This document shows, in pieces, positions 1 to 8,160 of a stretch of 23,534 nt of DNA; within the stretch, counting starts at the first letter, position 1, and each line of letters begins with the position of its first letter. The stretch is from NCBI GenBank assembly GCA_937915745.1, contig CALGGJ010000068.1, forward strand, positions 1-23,534, written 5' to 3'. The notes beneath the pieces are model-generated. The model was not told the origin of the DNA. It ran no database searches and saw only the letters and a list, made by a program, of their open reading frames with translations. Position numbers and translations under genes: made by a program. Source of the stretch: an uncultured Prevotellaceae bacterium. Lineage in GTDB: Bacteria > Bacteroidota > Bacteroidia > Bacteroidales > Bacteroidaceae.

Positions 1-1
1 C

Positions 2-745
2 GACCCGGCCAAGACTCTCTACGAACTCATGAAAGACGTATCAGAATGGGCCAACCGCGACGAGGTGGAAAGAAAATACAAGAAACCGGTTGACGACGAA
101 GAGTGGTATATGACTCCGCAAACCGTGAATGCATACTACAACCCTACAACCAACGAGATATGCTTCCCTGCCGGCATACTGCAATACCCATTCTTCGACA
201 TGAGCGCCGACGATGCATTCAACTACGGAGCCATAGGCGTAGTAATCGGACACGAAATGACTCATGGATTCGACGACCAAGGTAGCCAGTTTGACAAAGA
301 AGGCAACTTCAACAACTGGTGGGCAGAAGGCGACGACACACGTTTCAAACAACACACACAAGCCATGGTCGATTTCTTCAACGGCATCGAAGTACTACCG
401 GGACTATACGCCAACGGCGAACTGACACAGGGCGAAAACATTGCCGACCACGGTGGACTCAAGATTGCATACACCGCATTCAAGAACGCAACAAAAAACA
501 ACCCACTGCCGACAACCGACGGATTCACACCCGAGCAGCGGTTCTTCCTGGCATACGCCGGAGTATGGGCACAAAACATAACCGAGGAAAACATGCGACA
601 GCTCACCACGACCGACCCACATTCGCTCGGCGAATGGCGTGTGAACGGAGCACTGCCACAAATCGACGCCTGGTATGAAGCATTCGACATTACCGAAGAC
701 GACCCAATGTTCATTCCAAAAGAAAAACGAGTGAACATCTGGTAA
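2..745 (+). CDS. M13 family zinc metallopeptidase (PepO/neprilysin-like), 5' truncated
   Basis: This is the C-terminal catalytic part of an M13 endopeptidase, which cleaves peptides and in Bacteroidales is usually exported to the periplasm or surface. The reading frame is open from base 2, so the start lies outside the window; full family members are about 670 residues and about 247 are seen here. Seen directly: the substrate-binding NAYYNP motif near base 134, the zinc-binding HEMTH (HExxH) motif at bases 251-265, and the ENIAD motif near base 434 whose glutamate is the third zinc ligand. The protein ends in Trp, as is usual in M13 enzymes, with the sequence RVNIW. All catalytic residues are present, so the enzyme is probably active. 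A gap of 69 bp separates it from metA. Family assignment is near certain; the substrate is unknown. Confidence 0.97.
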   Translation, partial: DPAKTLYELMKDVSEWANRDEVERKYKKPVDDEEWYMTPQTVNAYYNPTTNEICFPAGILQYPFFDMSADDAFNYGAIGVVIGHEMTHGFDDQGSQFDKEGNFNNWWAEGDDTRFKQHTQAMVDFFNGIEVLPGLYANGELTQGENIADHGGLKIAYTAFKNATKNNPLPTTDGFTPEQRFFLAYAGVWAQNITEENMRQLTTTDPHSLGEWRVNGALPQIDAWYEAFDITEDDPMFIPKEKRVNIW

Positions 746-780
746 GCCGCAACAAAGCAAAAGTACAAACGTCTGATTGT

Positions 781-808
781 CAATTAACAATTAACAATTG
801 CCAATTAA
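781..808. repeat. Four 7-bp tandem units (CAATTAA) just upstream of metA
   Basis: The units are CAATTAA, CAATTAA, CAATTGC and CAATTAA at 781-787, 788-794, 795-801 and 802-808. The array ends 6 bp before the metA ATG, so it occupies the leader or ribosome-loading region. Copy number changes by slippage would move the promoter relative to the start codon. No clear -7 box (TAnnTTTG) for metA is visible in the 69-bp gap. Confidence 0.6.
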
Positions 809-814
809 CCAAAC

Positions 815-1735
815 ATGCCATTAAACCTACCCGACAGGCTTCCGGCTATCGAGTTGCTGAAGCAGGAGAATATCTTCGTCATGGACACCACACGTGCCCA
901 TGGCCAAGATATTCGTCCACTTCGCATTGCCATACTCAACCTCATGCCTATCAAAATAACCACCGAGACCGACTTTGTACGCATACTGTCAAACACACCG
1001 CTGCAAATCGAGATTGAGTTCATGAAAATAAAAAGCCATACGTCGAAAAACGCACCAATAGAACACATGCAGGCATTCTACCACGACTTCGACGATATGC
1101 GCAACAAGAAATACGACGGATTTATAATAACCGGCGCACCACTCGAGCAGATGGAATACGAGGAAGTATCATATTGGAACGACCTGCAGGAAGTGATGAA
1201 CTGGGCACACAGCAACGTAACATCCACACTATACATCTGCTGGGCCGCATTTGCGGGACTCTACCACTTCTACGGCATTCAGAAACAACCTACACCGGAA
1301 AAAGTGTTCGGAGTATTTCCTCACCACTCGCTGACACCATGGCTACCTATATTCCGAGGTTTCGACGATGAATTCTATGTACCACACAGCCGGCACATCA
1401 CACTGCCGAAACAAGAAATCGAAGCTCGTCCCGAACTACAAATCATATCAGAGAGCAATGAAGCGGGAGTGCATATAGTCATGGCACGCGGCGGACGCGA
1501 CTTCTTCATAACCGGACACTCTGAGTATGCACCTCTCACACTCGACAGCGAATACCGGCGCGACCTGGACAAAAAACTGCCAATACAAATGCCAAAAAAC
1601 TACTATCAGGGCGACAACCCTCTCAATCCTCCAATCGTGAGATGGCGCTCGACTGCAAACCTTCTGTTTACCAACTGGCTCAACTACTACGTTTATCAAG
1701 AGACACCATACAACATAGACGACATACATGACTAA
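815..1735 (+). CDS. metA: Homoserine O-acetyltransferase (MetA/HTS family)
   Basis: This 306-residue enzyme acylates the hydroxyl of L-homoserine, the first committed step of methionine synthesis, in the cytoplasm. Length and N-terminus (MPLNLPDRLPA) fit full-length MetA. The catalytic residues fall exactly where the E. coli and Bacillus enzymes have them: nucleophile Cys142 in YICWAAFAGLY, and His235 and Glu237 in TGHSEY. Residue 111, in TGAPLEQMEYEEV, is Glu. In this family Glu111 goes with acetyl-CoA use and Gly111 with succinyl-CoA use, so acetyl-CoA is the predicted donor even though many database entries would say succinyltransferase. The ATG at 815 has no clear Shine-Dalgarno. The gene overlaps the next one by 8 bp, so the two are probably co-transcribed and translationally coupled. 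No MetJ or SAM riboswitch-like structure was recognised upstream. Confidence 0.97.
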   Translation: MPLNLPDRLPAIELLKQENIFVMDTTRAHGQDIRPLRIAILNLMPIKITTETDFVRILSNTPLQIEIEFMKIKSHTSKNAPIEHMQAFYHDFDDMRNKKYDGFIITGAPLEQMEYEEVSYWNDLQEVMNWAHSNVTSTLYICWAAFAGLYHFYGIQKQPTPEKVFGVFPHHSLTPWLPIFRGFDDEFYVPHSRHITLPKQEIEARPELQIISESNEAGVHIVMARGGRDFFITGHSEYAPLTLDSEYRRDLDKKLPIQMPKNYYQGDNPLNPPIVRWRSTANLLFTNWLNYYVYQETPYNIDDIHD

Positions 1736-4484
1736 TCTCGAACTGTTATCACCCGCACGCACCGCAGATATTGGCATCGAGGCAATCAGCCACGGTGCTG
1801 ACGCTGTCTATATCGGGGCGCCACGCTTCGGAGCAAGAGCTGCGGCCGGTAACAGCATCGACGATATATATCGACTCGTAAACCATGCACACCTGTTTGG
1901 AGCCAAAGTGTTTGTGACAGTAAACACATTGCTGAGGGACGACGAGATGTCGGATGTCCAGACTCTCATCAATCAACTCTACGACATACGTGTCGATGCA
2001 ATTATCATACAAGACCTACGGCTGCTCACTCTCGACCTGCCACCAATCACGATACACGCCAGCACACAGATGGACAACCGTACTCCCGAACACATCAAAC
2101 AACTCTACAGCATGGGGTTACGTCAAGTAGTACTGGCCCGCGAACTCACCATCGACCAAATCAGAGACATACATCAAGCGTGTCCCGACATGAAATTAGA
2201 GTGTTTCGTACACGGAGCCTTGTGTGTGAGCCTCAGCGGACGATGCTACGCCAGCGAACATCTGTTCGGAAGAAGCGCCAACCGTGGAGAGTGTGCACAG
2301 GTATGCCGCATGGAGTTCGACCTCATAGAAGAACAGATGCAAGGAGGCAAACCTGCAGAACATACACTGCTGCACGGCAAACACCTGCTCTCGCTCAAAG
2401 ACCTCTGCCTCATTCAGCATCTGAACGAACTAATCGATGCAGGGGTCACATCGTTCAAAATCGAAGGACGCCTGAAAGACATGTCATACGTAAAAAATGT
2501 GACGGCAGCCTACTCGCTCGAACTAAACAAGATTGTTTCAGCCAGACCTGATATCTATAAGCGAGCATCGGCAGGCATGGTCGAACTTAAATTCAAACCC
2601 GACGTTTACAAGAGTTTCAACCGAGGATTTACGACTTATTTCCTTCACGGACGCACCTCAGATATCTTCTCATTCGACACGCCAAAGGCATTGGGAAAAG
2701 AGGTCGGCAAGGTTAAGGATGTATTCACCACATACTTCACCGTGGCTGGATTGCAGCAGTTTGCCAACGGCGACGGACTCTGCTTCTTCGACAAGCGAGG
2801 ACGGTTGCATGGTTTTCGCCTCAACAAAGTAGCCGACGGACGTCTCTATCCACTCGACATGCCACGCGAGCTGCAACCCAAGATGCGGCTCTACCGCAAT
2901 TTCGACAAGCAGTTCGACGATATATTACAACATGAAAGTGCGACTCGATATATACCAGTCGATATGACACTTGACGAAACGTCTGATGGTTTCAGCATCA
3001 CTATGACCGACGATTACGGCCACTCTGTGCACTGCGAAGCCCAATGCGAGAAACAGCTGGCACACACTCATCAGCACGACAATATACACAGGCAACTATC
3101 AAAGATGGGCGACACAACCTTCCGACTGCGCTCGTTGGATATCGCTACAACCAGAAACTGGTTCATCCCTGCATCGTGGCTCAGTCAGTGGCGACGCGAA
3201 CTGACAGCCGCTATGACGGAAGTCTGTCTTAACAGGCTGGATTGTCAGAATAATCAGATTTCTCAGACTACTCCGAACACTCAGACTACCCAGAGCACTC
3301 AGACTACTCCGAACACTCAGACTACTCCGAACACTCAGACTACTCCGAACACTCAGACCACCCCGCACACTCAGACTACCCAGAGCACTCAGAGTACCCA
3401 GAGCACTTCGAATACCATGTATCCAGACCTGGCCGATACCACCCCATCGTCAGCACTTATGTCCTGCCGCCATTGTATAAAATATTCGCTCGGCATGTGT
3501 AAACGCCCCACAAATCCGTTGCTGCTGAAGATGTCCAATGGTACACGTCTAAAATTGGATTTCGACTGCCGTCGCTGCATGATGCATGTGATGAAAGCCT
3601 TCATTGCAGTCATGCTGCTATGTTCGTGTACCCATCAGTCGGTAGGCGAGCTCAATGTCCTGGGCGATTCATCGGCCACTAACGTACTCTACACCGACAC
3701 TTTGCTCCAACTCACTCAGGCACAGGCTGACAGCCTCAACTTCCGTCTGTCTCACCACTACACCTACAACTTCAACTTCCGCGTTAAGGCCGATACACTC
3801 ACACTCTCCCTACGCGATGATGCGTCATCCGACTCCATTGCCGTCTTCAAGGGCGACGTGATAGCTGTGGCCGATATTCGCACAACGACCGACACGGTGT
3901 ATATAAAGGTGGCACGCGACCAATCGACCATGGGTTGGCTCTCCGAGTCTTGTCTGCTCAGTGGCACGACCCCCGACGACCCCATATCAATCGTCATCGA
4001 CCGCCTTACAACCTCGCGTCTGTTATGGATGACGCTCATCGCCGCACTCGGCATCCTGGCGGTCTTTTCAAAGAAACGCTCAAAGCTGCTACACTCTACA
4101 CTCGACCCCCTCTGTCCATGCCTTTGTATCATGCTTTCGGCTACCATTGCATGTCTCTATTCATGCATTCAGATGTGGGTTCCCGAGTTTTGGCAAGAAT
4201 ACTACTTCCACCCCACTCTCAACCCTTTGTATCTGCCGCCACTCATGGCCTCGTTGGTAGTGCTGGTGTGGTGTGCTGTAGTCAGTTTCGTGGCTCTTGC
4301 ACTCGAAATATATAAGCACATGGAATTCCCTGGAGGGCTGCTCTACCTGCTACAAGTGTGCGGACTCTCTATGCTGGCCTACCTTATCATATCTTACACA
4401 ACACCTTTCTACGTAGGATTCCTTCTGCTTGCAGCCCTACTTCTTGTGCTTGGCATCATAATAATAAAACCAACCAAAATATAA
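1728..4484 (+). CDS. U32 peptidase-like protein (RlhA type) fused to a lipoprotein/membrane domain
   Basis: Residues 1-621 form a U32 protein of the RlhA type. RlhA is needed for hydroxylation of 23S rRNA C2501 in E. coli, and U32 relatives modify tRNA, so despite the name an RNA-modifying role is likelier than proteolysis. Seen: the U32 signature at residues 159-194 (HGALC, SGRC, GRSANRGEC, AQVCR), an EGRLKD motif, and a C-terminal cysteine cluster at 580, 583, 591, 614 and 617. A Q/T/P/S repeat linker occupies residues 513-560. The frame then runs on without a stop into MKAFIAVMLLCSC at residue 622, which looks like a lipoprotein signal peptide with lipobox cysteine 634. After it come an SH3-like stretch (about 707-747) and five likely membrane segments (about 765-782, 798-817, 836-859, 871-889, 895-914). 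The second part resembles a separate Bacteroidales membrane protein. Whether one fused protein or two products are made is open. Confidence 0.88.
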   Translation: MTNLELLSPARTADIGIEAISHGADAVYIGAPRFGARAAAGNSIDDIYRLVNHAHLFGAKVFVTVNTLLRDDEMSDVQTLINQLYDIRVDAIIIQDLRLLTLDLPPITIHASTQMDNRTPEHIKQLYSMGLRQVVLARELTIDQIRDIHQACPDMKLECFVHGALCVSLSGRCYASEHLFGRSANRGECAQVCRMEFDLIEEQMQGGKPAEHTLLHGKHLLSLKDLCLIQHLNELIDAGVTSFKIEGRLKDMSYVKNVTAAYSLELNKIVSARPDIYKRASAGMVELKFKPDVYKSFNRGFTTYFLHGRTSDIFSFDTPKALGKEVGKVKDVFTTYFTVAGLQQFANGDGLCFFDKRGRLHGFRLNKVADGRLYPLDMPRELQPKMRLYRNFDKQFDDILQHESATRYIPVDMTLDETSDGFSITMTDDYGHSVHCEAQCEKQLAHTHQHDNIHRQLSKMGDTTFRLRSLDIATTRNWFIPASWLSQWRRELTAAMTEVCLNRLDCQNNQISQTTPNTQTTQSTQTTPNTQTTPNTQTTPNTQTTPHTQTTQSTQSTQSTSNTMYPDLADTTPSSALMSCRHCIKYSLGMCKRPTNPLLLKMSNGTRLKLDFDCRRCMMHVMKAFIAVMLLCSCTHQSVGELNVLGDSSATNVLYTDTLLQLTQAQADSLNFRLSHHYTYNFNFRVKADTLTLSLRDDASSDSIAVFKGDVIAVADIRTTTDTVYIKVARDQSTMGWLSESCLLSGTTPDDPISIVIDRLTTSRLLWMTLIAALGILAVFSKKRSKLLHSTLDPLCPCLCIMLSATIACLYSCIQMWVPEFWQEYYFHPTLNPLYLPPLMASLVVLVWCAVVSFVALALEIYKHMEFPGGLLYLLQVCGLSMLAYLIISYTTPFYVGFLLLAALLLVLGIIIIKPTKI
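3264..3407 (+). repeat. 18-bp coding minisatellite, eight units, in the U32 gene
   Basis: Exactly 144 bp made of eight 18-bp units, best unit CAGACTACTCCGAACACT, encoding QTTPNT or the variant QTTQST. The order of units is PNT, QST, PNT, PNT, PNT, PHT, QST and a final QSTQST. The period is a multiple of three, so gain or loss of units keeps the frame. The repeat lies between the U32 core and the C-terminal cysteine cluster, where relatives as I remember them have a longer conserved segment. Confidence 0.92.
3591..4484 (+). other. Possible internal start: separate lipoprotein/membrane protein inside the fused frame
   Basis: The ATG at 3591 opens a 297-residue protein with all parts of a stand-alone lipoprotein: Lys at position 2, a hydrophobic stretch, and lipobox L-C-S-C with Cys at 13, followed by Ser/Thr/Gly-rich sequence. 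The U32 domain should end naturally at FDCRRCMMHV, immediately before this ATG. This is therefore the junction of two ancestral genes, with the upstream stop codon missing. The start may still be used. Upstream bases show no strong Shine-Dalgarno, which is normal for Bacteroidales and so not informative. Confidence 0.5.
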
Positions 4485-4512
4485 TTTCAAACCACTAAAA
4501 TCAAGATTCATT

Positions 4513-5505
4513 ATGAAACAATCAGTCGTACTTGCAGCATGTGCAGCCATGATGCTGACATCATGTACAAACAACACTTACCGTGTAAGCGGTGAAGCTC
4601 CTGAAGGTGTAGAATATGTTTATTACACCAGCAACTTCTTCGACGACGACCCTCAGATTGACTCAGTGGCAGTGTCCGACGGTCGATTTGTGATTGAAGG
4701 CGACGGCAGCACACCTGTCATCGTTGCCGCCACGCTCGACAACAACACTCAGTTCTGGTTTGTATCCGAGCCTGGCAACATCGTCATCGACTCTCTCTCA
4801 CTCCCTTCGGGTACACCTCAGAACGATGCCATCGCACAATTCTTCAAAGACGCACAAGAGGCAGAGTCTATCGACGATTTGCGCACCAGCGTCGAAGCGT
4901 TCATGCAACAACACACCAACGACCTTGCAGGCGCATTTGCCATGTTCATGGCAGCACAGCCGCTCGGTCTTGACCACACAGCTAAAATACTTAACGGCTG
5001 CGGTGATGTAGTGAAAGATATTGTTTACAAAGCCATTCCGCAAGAGCAGTTTGATGCAGCTGCCGCTGCAGCTCAGGCAGTGGAGGCTACAAGCGAGGGT
5101 CAGATGTTCACCGACTTCGGTGTTGAGTATGATGGAACGGTTCAGAAACTCTCCGACTATGTAGGACGGGGCAAGTATGTTCTTGTTGATTTCTGGGCAA
5201 GTTGGTGTGGTCCATGCCGTGCCGAGATTCCTACCATCATCGAGCTTTACAACAAATATGCGGGCGATAAGTTCACTGTGCTTGGTGTTGCCACATGGGA
5301 TAAGCCCGAAGACACAAAAAATGCCATCGAAGAACTGGGAATCAAATACCCACAAATCATGAATGCACAAAAGGTAGGTTCTGATGCATACGGCATTCAG
5401 GGCATTCCTCAAATCATTCTCTTCGGCCCTGACGGAACCATCCTGAAGCGCGACCTTCGCGGCGAAGATATGGTAAAAGCCGTTGAAGAAGCGCTTAAGG
5501 GTTAG
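4513..5505 (+). CDS. TlpA-like thioredoxin-fold lipoprotein with N-terminal DUF4369-type domain
   Basis: A 330-residue thiol-disulfide oxidoreductase predicted to be anchored by lipid outside the cytoplasm. The signal peptide ends in lipobox LTSC with Cys18. Residues about 22-100 have the DUF4369-type pattern (VSGEAP, then DSVAV, DGRFVIEG), and a helical segment follows. The thioredoxin domain occupies about 200-330, with the redox motif WCGPC (Cys232 and Cys235) and the cis-proline in GIPQ (Pro299). Proteins of this architecture are very common in Bacteroidales and are thought to reduce or isomerise disulfides of secreted proteins, but the partner is unknown. The gene starts 28 bp after the fused U32 gene and is likely the last gene of the metA unit. 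Its end faces the end of the GH106 gene 53 bp away. No strong bidirectional terminator is visible between them. Confidence 0.93.
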   Translation: MKQSVVLAACAAMMLTSCTNNTYRVSGEAPEGVEYVYYTSNFFDDDPQIDSVAVSDGRFVIEGDGSTPVIVAATLDNNTQFWFVSEPGNIVIDSLSLPSGTPQNDAIAQFFKDAQEAESIDDLRTSVEAFMQQHTNDLAGAFAMFMAAQPLGLDHTAKILNGCGDVVKDIVYKAIPQEQFDAAAAAAQAVEATSEGQMFTDFGVEYDGTVQKLSDYVGRGKYVLVDFWASWCGPCRAEIPTIIELYNKYAGDKFTVLGVATWDKPEDTKNAIEELGIKYPQIMNAQKVGSDAYGIQGIPQIILFGPDGTILKRDLRGEDMVKAVEEALKG

Positions 5506-5558
5506 TTAGTCCATGACATTAGGGAATATTCTGTACCGGGACTTTTGATTTCGACCTT

Positions 5559-8129
5559 CTAATCATATATTCCAAGCCGGTCATTAGTAGCAGGGATGAG
5601 CCTGACGGCACTGCACAGTCCTGACGGCATTGGCGTCCAGCGGTCGTATCGTGTGTTTCTGTAGTTGAGATCTACTACGTTGATTTCTTCGAACTTGCGC
5701 CATTCGATACCGTCGCGGTCCATTCGGCTAATGCGGTTGGCTCCGAGGTTGGTCACTTCTACATCGACGGTGTTCCTGCCTTTATGGATGTAGGGTGTGA
5801 TGTCTATGCGGTAAGGTACTGCAAAAAGCGTAGCCACATATTGTCCGTTGATGCTCAGGCGTGCTGTCTCGCGCACATCGCCCAGGTCGAGTATGTATGA
5901 TGTGTCGGTATCGGTCAGCCGGAATGAAGCGGTATAAAGTCCCGTAGCCATTGTTTCGCACAACTCTTGCGAGCCGAGCAGGGTCCACGACTGCGGCTGT
6001 TGCATCTTGTATGTTTTCGTTATCTTTACGGGCTGTGATTCCACAAACGACAGTTTCCAATCGGTGATTGTGATTGCACGGTCGGGGTGTTCGTTGAGAT
6101 AATGGTGCGGCTGTATGCCATCGGTTGGCTGGTTGCCTACCACCATGATGATGCTTTCGCCCGACCGCAGTTGCAGGCGTACCATCTGCTGGTCGGAGAG
6201 TTCGGTGGCAGTGATGTGTCCCGTCATGGGGTTGTAGAATGTGACATGGCTGCCGCTGCGTCCCAAGCTTACATCCTCGTCGATGTTGCGGCCTTGCAGG
6301 TTGGAGACGAAGTAGATATATTGTCCGTCCCATGCCCGGCGTATCAGGCTCAGGCCCTGTTGGGTGCGCATGTGTTCGGGTGTTGCATATCGGCCTACCA
6401 CCGAATAGTCATCGGTTATGACAGCCTTGTTTTTCAGTTCGGCCAGTGTTTTGTCGTAGTCGGGTTGTATGTTGAGTCCGAGGAGGCCCGGCGCACTGTG
6501 TGGCATGTGTCCGATGAATATGACAGGCACTCCTGCCTCGGCCAGGAAGAGCAGTTGCCGGAGTGTAGATAACGGCATGTGTGACACTTGAGGTATGAGT
6601 ATGGCGGCATATCGGTTTTGTCCGGTAGTGGTGATTTTATTCTCTACGGGTTGTGCAAGCGAAAGGCAGCGGTCGGATATATAGTCGCAGTCGAATCCTG
6701 CGCGTATGATGTTGTTTATCGACTCAATGAACTGCGGTGCACGTTGTGCCATGCTGTGTATGTCGAACTGCACGAGTCGTCCCGGTTGGTTGTATATCAT
6801 GTCGTGGAATGGCAGATAAACCAGTATGTCGTTGTCGGGTTGGCCCAGTTGCATGAATGTCTGCACACGTTCAATATATTTGAAGAATGCCGGTGCATCG
6901 CGCCACAGGCTGTTGGTTGGCGACATATCGACAGATGCATAGAATTTCCATCCTGGCCAGGGGTCGTCTTTGGGTGTGTAGCAGCTTCCGTGGAAGAACA
7001 CATGGTTGACTCCTGCCACCATCATGAGGTCGAAGTCGGGTTTGCACTGTGAGAATGAAGTACGGAAATGCTCGGTGAGCCATGTAAATGTCTCTGACGA
7101 CGTGAATGGTTTTCCCGCGATGTGCGCCCCTGACGATGCATACTTCAGCATCGAGAGGTCGGAATAGTTGGCTTTGGTCATACCGGGGTCGGTGCGCAGG
7201 CCTGTGATTCCGAAGTCAGAGAGTCCGAAGCCCTCACACTCGGGAATATCCACACGTGCGTAGAGGTCGATGAGGTTGGCAGGCGAGCCGTGTGCCTGGT
7301 TTCGTGTGATGGCCCCGTGGCTGTGTGCCCACTCGGTCCAAACCGACGTAAAGTTATCGTAAAGCAGGTCTGACAGTGTCTCTCGATAGTCGGACATGAC
7401 GCGTCGTTTCACATCGTCGCTGGCGTCTGATGTGCCGAGGAAGTCTTCCACATGGTCTTGGAGCTTGTATCCGCGCCGTTGTCTGAATTCGTCGAGCAGC
7501 CGTGGTGTCCAGTCGGCTCCATATACTTCGTATGAATCGTTGAAGAACGTATGTGGATAGTTCACACCGCTTTGGCCGAATGCCTGATCGAAGTGTTTCA
7601 GGTAGTTTTCGACGCTTTGGCGGTCGAAGTGGTCAATCACAAAACCCTCGCCTCCGGGTGCTGCACGTTTCACTTTCTGCCGTGTGCGATCGGTCAGCAG
7701 TTGCCCGTTATCTATCCTGAGCTTGGCTGCAGCCTCTTCGGCTGGCACCCACGGGCCGCCAAAGGGCCATCCGGTGCCGGTAGCCATATCGACCTCGATG
7801 TCGAGTTCGGCCGACAAGCGTTCCACCGTTCCGAGCATCTGCATCCACCGTGGCGACAGATAGTCGATATTGTTCTGTGAGTTGTCCTTCACTCCGTATA
7901 TGGGTGTTATCTCCACCCCGCCGATACCGGCCCTGGCATATTCGCCGAGGTTATATCGCAGGTCGGCCTCGTTCACTGCACTTCCAAGCCACCACCATCG
8001 CGTGTAGGGTCGTGCTTCGCGAGAAGGGGTTGGCCAGGAGCCTCCACCTACCCTTCCGAATGATTGGAGACTTGTGGCGTATGCAACAGTTATGATGAGG
8101 ATGGCGGGTAGAATGTATTGTCTGCGCAT
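5559..8129 (-). CDS. GH106 family alpha-L-rhamnosidase (secreted)
   Basis: An 856-residue exported glycoside hydrolase. GH106 enzymes remove terminal alpha-L-rhamnose from pectic and other plant glycans. The signal peptide is about residues 1-20 (hydrophobic ILPAILIITVAYA). The hallmark N-terminal block RPYTRWWWLGSAV, with IGGVEITPIYG, lies at about 41-79, and GTGWPFGGPWV at 118-128. Candidate acidic catalytic or metal-binding residues are Glu201 (FNDSYE), Glu297/Glu299 (IPECEG) and Glu346 (SSETFTW); I cannot assign acid and base with certainty. A beta-sandwich of the sugar-binding type fills about 720-856. The protein is somewhat shorter than the largest characterised members, which exceed 1000 residues. 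It lies 31 bp downstream of the acetylesterase gene on the same strand, so both are probably on one transcript for rhamnogalacturonan use. No SusC/SusD pair is present in the window. Confidence 0.93.
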   Translation of the reverse strand: MRRQYILPAILIITVAYATSLQSFGRVGGGSWPTPSREARPYTRWWWLGSAVNEADLRYNLGEYARAGIGGVEITPIYGVKDNSQNNIDYLSPRWMQMLGTVERLSAELDIEVDMATGTGWPFGGPWVPAEEAAAKLRIDNGQLLTDRTRQKVKRAAPGGEGFVIDHFDRQSVENYLKHFDQAFGQSGVNYPHTFFNDSYEVYGADWTPRLLDEFRQRRGYKLQDHVEDFLGTSDASDDVKRRVMSDYRETLSDLLYDNFTSVWTEWAHSHGAITRNQAHGSPANLIDLYARVDIPECEGFGLSDFGITGLRTDPGMTKANYSDLSMLKYASSGAHIAGKPFTSSETFTWLTEHFRTSFSQCKPDFDLMMVAGVNHVFFHGSCYTPKDDPWPGWKFYASVDMSPTNSLWRDAPAFFKYIERVQTFMQLGQPDNDILVYLPFHDMIYNQPGRLVQFDIHSMAQRAPQFIESINNIIRAGFDCDYISDRCLSLAQPVENKITTTGQNRYAAILIPQVSHMPLSTLRQLLFLAEAGVPVIFIGHMPHSAPGLLGLNIQPDYDKTLAELKNKAVITDDYSVVGRYATPEHMRTQQGLSLIRRAWDGQYIYFVSNLQGRNIDEDVSLGRSGSHVTFYNPMTGHITATELSDQQMVRLQLRSGESIIMVVGNQPTDGIQPHHYLNEHPDRAITITDWKLSFVESQPVKITKTYKMQQPQSWTLLGSQELCETMATGLYTASFRLTDTDTSYILDLGDVRETARLSINGQYVATLFAVPYRIDITPYIHKGRNTVDVEVTNLGANRISRMDRDGIEWRKFEEINVVDLNYRNTRYDRWTPMPSGLCSAVRLIPATNDRLGIYD

Positions 8130-8160
8130 GATGTAAGGAGTTATGTTTAAGAAAGATGTA

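Noticed and set aside
758..765. A minus-strand -7-like box (TACTTTTG) after the M13 gene
   Set aside because: There is no minus-strand gene downstream of it and the box has no -33 partner.
5506..5558. A bidirectional terminator between the convergent lipoprotein and GH106 genes
   Set aside because: Only AGTCC and GGACT can pair, across a loop of more than 20 nt, which is too weak.
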